Positions 17,225 through 23,931 of a stretch of 23,931 bases of DNA are shown piece by piece (the first letter of the stretch is position 1; each line of letters starts with the position of its first letter). The stretch lies in NCBI GenBank assembly GCA_034698045.1, contig JAQGAU010000783.1:1-23931 (forward strand), in the 5' to 3' direction. A program made the position numbers and the translations under genes. A model generated the notes under the pieces. It was not told the origin of the DNA. It was given only the letters and a program-made list of their open reading frames with translations, and did not search any database. Source of the stretch: Paramacrobiotus richtersi. Its lineage: Eukaryota > Tardigrada > Eutardigrada > Parachela > Macrobiotidae.

Positions 17225-19558
17225 TCATTCCGGCCCGGCCGGCGCACCGTCTACGCCGGCTGCCAAGTGGTTCGACAAAACGGCAACCGCTTCGTCCACC
17301 TTACTTGTCAGCTCTTCGGGCGAGTCCAGCAGCACCTCCAGCTCGATATTGTCAAGCTCCAGCAACATGCCGGTCAGTTTGCGGGCAATATTGGGATACC
17401 GTTTCTCAATGACCGGATACAACCTATCGCCTAGTAGCTGCTTCTGATCGTCGACACTGGCCGTTTGATCACTTTTCCAGTTTTCATCTGCGACATCCTG
17501 ACCGGCTGCTAAGTGACTGCTCAAAACGGCAGCGGCTTCATCCACCCTGTCTATCAGATCTTCAGGCGAGTCCAACAGGATCAACAACTCCGAATCTTCC
17601 AGCTCCAGCAACATACCGGTCAACTTGCGGGCAGTGTTTGGATATCGTTTCTCAATGACCATATACAACCTCTCGCCTAATAGCAGCTTCTGATCGTCGC
17701 AATCGGCGATGTCACTTGTCGAGTTGGCATCCGCGTCATCCAGACCGACTGCCAAGTGGTTCATTAAAACGACAGCTGCTTCGTCCACCTTGTCTATCAG
17801 ATCTTCAGGCGAGTCCAACAGCATCAACAGCTCGGCATTGTCCAGCTCCAGCAACATACCGGCCAGCTTGCCGGCCACGTTAGGGTACCGTTTCTCAGTG
17901 ATCGGGTACAGCTTCTCACCCAGGATCTGCTTCTCATCGTCCACACTGCCTACGTCCAGGTCCGCTCGATCGGTTTTCGAGTAGGCATTCGCTGCTGGGA
18001 TGTGCTGAGCGAGCGCCGGAGCACGCACCGGCAAATATCCTGACAGCACATCCGGTACGTATTCCTTTGGCTCCTGGTGTTCTTCCTATAGTGGAGATGG
18101 TTTGCACTAAGTCTTAAGAATGGATATATAGTCATACATTGTCAAGCATGGAAGGCTGCAAGTCCCCGTGGAACACGGTAATGAGCCGTATGCGTGTGCA
18201 TCGATGCATGTACTGCTGGGAATACACGCTGCTTTCTTAGCTTACAGCCTGCTAAATACTCTATAGTTGGTAAGTTTTGGTGTGCACATGCAAATCGACT
18301 GAGCAAGCATTGACCGTGCATTCGCATACGGCTCATTATTGGCACTTCCACCGTTCTGTGGCATCGCAGCTCACCAATAATCTCGGAGACGTATTCTTTC
18401 TGAATCTTGTAAGGTCATCAGTGATGCTGCTTGCACACTCGTTAGGCTGTTCATCGTCCGTCAGTACTCCCACTCGACGCAACTCGGATACGAAATTGAA
18501 AAAAGCGATCGCGAACTGTCTGCTTCGAGCACTCAGTTTTTTCAGCCCGTAAATGTTCGTACCTATCGGCTGTATCCACTGCAGCTTTCTCGTTCGTGAT
18601 TCGCTCGAAATATTCCTGTATGTGATGAACAAGTAGGCACCTGAGGTTGGCGGATTTAGCATTATCCATTACTTCAGGATCAAGCAGATCTTGACATAGT
18701 TGTGCGCAAATCGCTGTTGGATGATACAGGCGTGACCTCTCCATGGCCTGCAACAAACGATCCACTACCGAGAACGACATGTGGAGCGCTCTGCACCAGT
18801 GTGCCTCTTACCTTCGCCACAATCAATGCAGCTACGGCGGACCACGATTCCTGCTTTCCTAAATGTGCGCACCACTTAAGTATGTCATCAGATGTGTTAC
18901 GATAGTTCTCAACCGTCAGTTTATTGATCAGATCCCGAATCTTCAGCAACGCGCCCACTTCAAGAGGCGCAATCTGAAAGAACACTTGAACACCTTGCAT
19001 ACGTCAGGCGTACTACCAAAAATGCTCTTTACCTCTTTCTCACTATCAGTCGTTGTTGTACACATTTCCGTCATTACTGACGCTGGGGTATTATAAATCA
19101 CGAAAGCGTACTGAAACATCGCAGGGAATTCCGAATTTCTGTCTCGGGTAATCTTTCTTAACAACATAAAAGGCCTCGTGCACACACGTATCGGCGGACG
19201 CGTCGGTTACCGTTATGCCATGTAAACGAATCGCTGTTGGCGATCAGTCTATCAGATTTCATGCGGCGCGCGAGACCTATCCAAAGTGGAACTAAATAAC
19301 TCCGTTAAGACTTTCGCAAACACCTGTTCGGCTGGTAGGATAGGTAGAACAAACAGTGCAACAAGTGCGTACGTGCCGAACGGTGAAAACTTGTCAGGCG
19401 GTGTATGGTATCTCAATGCAAAACTGCACAGGCTGCGAAAACCTGTAGCTAAACAATGCTGCTGCCGCTTTACCGGTCAATGCTTGGATTATCAACTGTT
19501 GACTATATGTAACTTGCTGCGGGTCATCGAAGAACTCGACATAATCAGCACTGTGCAT
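17225..19558 (-). CDS. MIF4G domain joined to three tandem MLLE (PABC) domains
   Basis: Confident exons, all in phase, are 18973-18812, 18747-18563, 18519-18375 and 18085-17225. The first three encode an alpha-helical MIF4G-type domain of about 164 residues (KIRDLINKLTVENY, AICAQLCQDLL, FFNFVSELRRVGVLTDDE), as in eIF4G and PAIP1. It appears shorter than usual. The last exon (286 residues plus stop) holds three MLLE domains with the diagnostic GKLAGMLLEL or RKLTGMLLEL core, spaced 81-82 residues apart. MLLE domains of PABP and UBR5 bind PAM2 peptides, so an mRNA or translation adaptor is likely. Upstream exons are tentative: 19558-19474 (start MHSADYVEFF), 19331-19277, a 23-base microexon at 19233-19211, and a short exon ending DSEKE near 19032. 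A stop-free phase-0 junction (LL then EEHQ) links the two halves; cDNA has not been seen. Confidence 0.82.
17258..17941 (-). repeat. Three tandem MLLE-coding repeats
   Basis: Repeat 1 spans about 17941-17747, repeat 2 17698-17504 and repeat 3 17452-17258, all in one exon. Shared motifs are DD-K-LLG, EKRYPN, GMLLEL and SPE-L-KVDEA-VL-HLA. Linkers of about 16 residues are acidic and less conserved. Repeats 2 and 3 share ARKLTGMLLEL and VIEKRYPN, while 1 and 2 share SPEDLID, which suggests stepwise internal duplication. Confidence 0.92.
18179..18338. repeat. Inverted repeat within the intron joining MIF4G and MLLE exons
   Basis: TAATGAGCCGTATGCG (18179-18194) is the exact reverse complement of CGCATACGGCTCATTA (18323-18338), with weaker complementarity continuing inward. 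The spacer is 128 bases. Both arms lie in the 289-base intron 18374-18086, so a pre-mRNA stem-loop is possible. Confidence 0.8.
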
Positions 19559-19779
19559 GCTGGATATTAAAGGCCAGTTAACATGTTAATAACCTGCACA
19601 GTTTCAACCGTTCCTGCCATTCTTCAAACTTTGAAACCAGAATCAAACAACAAGTGACTCGAAGCGCGAACACTTGCAGAACAGACAGTGGCAGTCAGTA
19701 ATAGTATACCCATATCACAAATAAAGCGTTTGCTTTCGGCATCAAAACAGACATCTGAGGTTTCGAATTGAGAATATTT

Positions 19780-20211
19780 TTACAGCATTCCATTGGTGAC
19801 TAGTCTGTATCTATTCTGCACGACCATCTCCACTCCGCCGATTGGCTGCAGTCGCAGCGAATGGTGGAAGGCGTTGTTGGCATCGGTCTGGGTGACTTTT
19901 GGCAGGCCGTTGGTGGGCTTGTTGTACGTGATTCTGTAGGTGACGACGTGATCACCCTGTACGCCGGTTATCCTTCGTCCAACAGGCTCCTCTTTCACCA
20001 GCCGGATGGCAACAACTGACCGGCCGAATCGGGGCTCCGCTAATCAATTACGGATCGAGTTTAGCACAGCATACATGTACATTTGGCGCGTATGGACACA
20101 TACCTAGTACGCTCTTCCAGCGAGCGAACACGGCCTGCAGTTTCATGTCGCGGATAGGCGGGTTAACGTAGCTGATCTTGATTGCGTGCAGAAAACTACC
20201 TGGTTGATCTC
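19780..20211 (-). CDS. Unrecognised protein, last two exons (5' end unresolved)
   Basis: Two exons join in phase: 20211-20104 and 20039-19780, separated by a 64-base GT-AG intron, encoding 121 residues before TAA. The sequence looks like real coding DNA (FLHAIKISYVNPPIRDMKLQ, VFARWKSVL, RSVVAIRLVKEEP, GDHVVTYRITYNKP, HHSLRLQPIGG). The alternating hydrophobic strands faintly recall SEA-type extracellular modules, but I do not recognise a family. The first visible exon starts in phase 1, so at least one upstream exon exists. A candidate is MVRFASKLDQHVL, ATG at 20492, but its donor is weak. The next gene's tentative start lies only about 220 bases downstream on the same strand. Confidence 0.6.
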
Positions 20212-20492
20212 CTACAAAATCAAACCGATGACAGCGAAGTCTCGTAATAGATTGCCGAGGATGACGCCATTTGGCAGTAACCGACTGGACATTCTCAATT
20301 GTCCAGACATGTCATGTCAATTATGCAACTAGGTAATCGCTCTCCGTTGGTTCTGACGATGAAGACCGGTATACATAGCAGTTTAATCCTATCAACTCTG
20401 TCATTTTTGAAAAAATTATGGTACAAAAACAATCGGGTTCCAGAACACGTGACGAAGAACATGCTGGTCAAGTTTGGAAGCAAATCGGACCA

Positions 20493-21660
20493 TTTCGAAC
20501 AGAGCAATCGTGCTTAAATGGACTATGTAAAGTTCCGTAACAGCTCGCAGAGAAAAATGCGTTGCATGGTTCTGAGACGTATATGGAGATTATGGCAACA
20601 AATGTGTTATTATAAAGTTTACTCCAAACAAATGTGGGAATTTCCAAAACCAGTATGCATGTGTGTACATGCGTTTACCTGTTGACAGGGTAATATCCTT
20701 ACATAGCCACAACAATAAAACAATTACACTGCATAAACGGTACATATTACAGCGGAAACTACAGTTGTCTGTTATCCTGTTCGAATGCTAGACTGCTGCC
20801 AATGCGATTTCCTGCGTTAATGTCTGCTGTACGAAGCATGCGCTGCTTAACAGAATCGTATAGTAAATGTATTTAACATGACTCGAGTGTAATAATCACG
20901 GGTTATGTCGAGATATTTGGCTAATTACAACGCCAGTTATGTCAGCAGCTGTCTGCCGGCAGTAAATTTAGTATGCGCCAGTGCAACCGCCGCCAAACAC
21001 TATCGCACAGGTTTTCGTTCGTTTTTATTATAAAACTCCAATTGGCCTTGTAGCGATGCCGCTTCCCAAGTCTTACGGAACAATGGCTTTGCTATAGCGC
21101 TAATTATTAGTTTTTACCAGCTAGCATTGTGACGATGCGATTGTTCATATATCGGTTAACCGTTAACTTATTGGTCAGCAAATTTAATCGCTATTTTGAT
21201 TTTCCTCCAGCCGCAACTGATGAACTGTAAAAAAACTGCCATACAAACTCAAGTACGAAGGTACATACAAAAACGATCAACTGTCAAATGTTAGAGAAAC
21301 AAATAGAGTAATCAGTAGAAACCGGGAAACAGAATTAACACTAATATAATTAATTAATACTAATTGATAGTAACGTAAGATTTAGCGTACTGGCCGGGTT
21401 GACACATACAGTGGAATTACCAACGCTACCATTTGCACAGTCATTCCAGAATTGAATGGATAGCCCAACTCTACCATTTGCACAATCAATGTCGACCATG
21501 ATTCACAGCACCAAGAAAAAGTCAGTTACATTTTTCATTTTTCTTCTGATATTATTGTGAAAACTGGAAGCCGCAATCTCACTCGATATATATTTCTGAT
21601 CTCCTTCGTTCCCTCTACCTTGATTTCCTCGCCAACGCTTCACCAAAAACCCCTTGAAAA
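20493..21660. other. Divergent intergenic region upstream of CCT gamma
   Basis: This stretch lies between the minus-strand gene ending at 19780 and the plus-strand CCT gamma gene, so it should contain divergent promoters. No tRNA or clear core promoter was recognised. It contains a direct repeat of about 23 bases at 21421-21443 and 21466-21488 (CAACGCTACCATTTGCACA against CAACTCTACCATTTGCACA). Confidence 0.5.
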
Positions 21661-23931
21661 ATGATGCTGGGAGGCCGTCCAATCCTGGTTCTCAGTAAGT
21701 TTCCCCGAAGGTTCTCGGGTTCCTCGCTCTTCCCACTCTCACATTAACCCGAAATTTTCCCATTCTAAACATTGTAAATTCATTCCCAGACGTCCCTACA
21801 TACTGTCCCGTGTTACAGGTCAGAATACGAAACGCGAATCGGGCCGGAAGGTGCAGCTGGGTAACATTGCCGCAGCCAAGGTTCGCCGCACATTCCTCCT
21901 CTTGTTTTTGTTATTTCCTCATCGGAATGTGTTTTCAGAATGTCGCCGACATTATCCGCACGTGTCTCGGTCCGCGCGCCATGTTGAAGGTGCGTAGGGC
22001 GCCCCCGTGAGCCAGGGGTGGATTTTAAAGGATAACTTATCATAACTATGAAAATCGGTTCTTGCAGATGCTGATGGACCCGACGGGCGGGATTGTCATC
22101 ACCAACGACGGGAATTGTATTCTCCGTGAGATCACGGTACAGCACCCGGCGGCCAAGTCTATGATTGAGATCTCACGGACTCAGGATGAGGAAGTGGGCG
22201 ATGGGACCACGTCGGTCATTGTACTCGGTAAAACACTTCTTTTTTCAACATTTACCTGTAAAACGCAGATATTCATCGTTTGCTCGCATGTACACTAATA
22301 TACATTTAGTTCGCCGAGAAGGTAAACATTTTGTGTATTTAACATATTTTTCCGACGATTGATAGTACTTTTTGAATTTTATTTTTGAAAATAACAGATA
22401 AATTGATTTAATTCTGAAATAATTGAGCTAAATCTTTTTCAAATTGTGAAATAATTTTCTGTATTATGAGAATAATTATTCTAAATTATTCTTGTAATTT
22501 CTGTGAATTTGTTCACATTTAAAAATTGTTGTAGAATGTACATTTTGATTAAATAAAAAATGCAATATTGTTGTCCATTGTTGAAAAATTATTCCGCCGA
22601 TTTAGTATAAATGTTCACATTTTCCCGTTTTTTTCTATGGAATTGTGTGGTGTCATAGTTGAAAATGTCGTTGGTTGTAGCCGGGGAGATGTTGACGGCG
22701 GCGGAGCCGTTTCTGATTCAGCAGCTGCATCCGACGGTGATCATCAGTGCCTACCGACAGGCTTTAGAGGACATTATTGTTCTGATGCGTTCGGATGAGA
22801 TGAGTATGCCGCTGGATCCCACCAACCGCGAGGAGATGCTCAAGATTATCAGCACGTGCCTCGGCACCAAAATGCTCGGCAACTGGTAAAACCAAGCATT
22901 GATTTTCTATAATTATATACGTATCTTTTTAATAATATTTTTTTTGGTATTTATTTTCAACTCGGTATATACTTGTAGATTTTTTAGTAATTATTTTTGG
23001 TTAAATATATTTGTTTCTACATTTTTTAGATTTACTTTTATGTCAGAATATATTTCTACATTTTGTTATTAATGTTTAGTCTTTAGTAAATTATGTGAAA
23101 TAATTAAAAATGGGGAAAATTGTTTGAAGGGAAATGGAAACGAGAAGATGTGTAGAAACGGATGTACTTAGTCATTGTACAATCTGTGATAATACAGGGA
23201 CAAGTTGGCGTGCGAGCTGGCCTACCAGGCGGTGAAGACGGTGGCCGTAGAGGAGAACGGCCGGCGCGAAGTGGACATTAAGCGCTACGCCAAGATCGAG
23301 AAGGTGCCCGGCGGATCCATCGAGGACTCGCGCGTGCTGGACGGTGTCATGATCAATAAGGACGTGACGCACCCTAAAATGAAACGGTAAACACAACAAA
23401 TCTGTAAAATAAATGTCCAACAACAAATCCAGAATCAACAACAGAATAAATATTCTGACAATTTTTGCTCGATTGAACCGTATTTCTGCGCTTTTAAAAA
23501 TAGCATTTTTCCTAAGCGTGTTATTTTTAGGAGCTAATAATGTAATGATTTAAACGTATTTTAGGAATCAATGGAAAATATTTCCAGGATAATGTTTTGG
23601 TGGGACACTGTTAGTTTCATTGAATGAATTGTTTATAGGGGTGATTAATGTAACTAACTACTAAAAGTAATGCAAAAGGTGGTAGAAAATATTTCGAAAA
23701 GCGGGTGTTGATTGGACAATATTATTTCCGTAAAAAAAATGATATCTTCCTAAACGAACCGTTTATTGGAATTATTAATGTAATTCATGAAAAATAATGT
23801 AAAAATTAATGAAAAATATAGTAAATAAATCAGCTGACTGGCGGTGGATCTGTACAGGAAGATTGTGAATCCGCGCATCGTGCTGCTGGACTGCAACCTC
23901 GAGTACAAGAAGGGCGAGAGCCAGACGAACA
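21661..23931 (+). CDS. CCT3: T-complex protein 1 subunit gamma (CCT gamma), N-terminal part, runs off right edge
   Basis: Seven exons are in phase: 21661-21694, 21819-21880, 21939-21989, 22068-22227, 22681-22885, 23198-23386 and 23858-23931, giving 258 residues of a protein usually about 540 long. CCT gamma is one of eight subunits of the cytosolic TRiC/CCT chaperonin, which folds actin and tubulin using ATP. The start MMLGGRPILVLSQNTKRESG matches the family. Group II chaperonin motifs are visible: RTCLGPRAMLK, DPTGGIVITNDG (about 53-64), and EEVGDGTTSVIVLAGE (about 90-105) with the catalytic Asp at 94. Gamma-specific stretches include VINKD-like GVMINKDVTHP and NPRIVLLD. The exon 2 donor (GTTCGC) is weak. 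The last three visible introns are strongly AT-rich (312-471 bases), unlike the shorter, GC-neutral introns of neighbouring genes. Confidence 0.96.

Noticed and set aside
19474..19558. eIF4E-binding motif (YxxxxL plus hydrophobic) in the tentative first MIF4G exon
   Set aside because: YSQQLII has Ile where Leu is required, and the exon itself is not certain.
19286..19570. Plus-strand open frame of 94 codons
   Set aside because: Antisense to likely 5' exons of the MIF4G-MLLE gene; no domain.
20206..20310. Start of the unrecognised gene at the ATGs at 20310 or 20292
   Set aside because: Joining this attractive frame to the exon at 20211 would need a 14-base intron, which is not credible.

Overview
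This is animal nuclear DNA. Coding exons are split by GT-AG introns, many only 43-64 bases long, and poly(A) signals can be seen. No bacterial operon, CRISPR array, rRNA or tRNA gene was found. The encoded proteins are a Mesh-like NIDO protein, an AMP-activated kinase gamma subunit of arthropod flavour, and chaperonin CCT gamma. With the very short introns and compact spacing, these suggest a small-genome ecdysozoan invertebrate. A tardigrade is my best guess, but the sequence alone does not prove it.

Layout, left to right. (1) 1-2541, minus strand: N-terminal part of a secreted or membrane Mesh-like protein that runs off the left edge. (2) 3576-10012, minus strand: three intronless paralogues of an unrecognised secreted ten-cysteine protein, each with a conserved upstream non-coding block. 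The array is interrupted by two MITE-like elements with inverted repeats and by several perfect palindromes. (3) 10702-16336, minus strand: a complete 14-exon AMPK gamma gene (507 residues, four CBS motifs), with an N-terminal extension and an unusual insert between CBS2 and CBS3. (4) 17225 to about 19558, minus strand: a gene joining an eIF4G/PAIP1-type MIF4G domain to three tandem MLLE (PABC) domains. This architecture is the most novel item in the window. (5) 19780-20211, minus strand: the last two exons of an unrecognised gene. (6) 21661-23931, plus strand: the 5' part of the CCT gamma (CCT3) gene, which runs off the right edge.

The genes do not form one pathway. AMPK gamma is the AMP/ATP sensor of the AMPK complex, CCT gamma is part of the cytosolic folding chamber, and the MIF4G-MLLE protein is probably a translation or mRNA-binding adaptor that recruits PAM2-motif proteins. 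The Mesh-like protein probably acts at epithelial junctions. The cysteine-rich family looks like a recent, local, lineage-specific expansion of secreted proteins.
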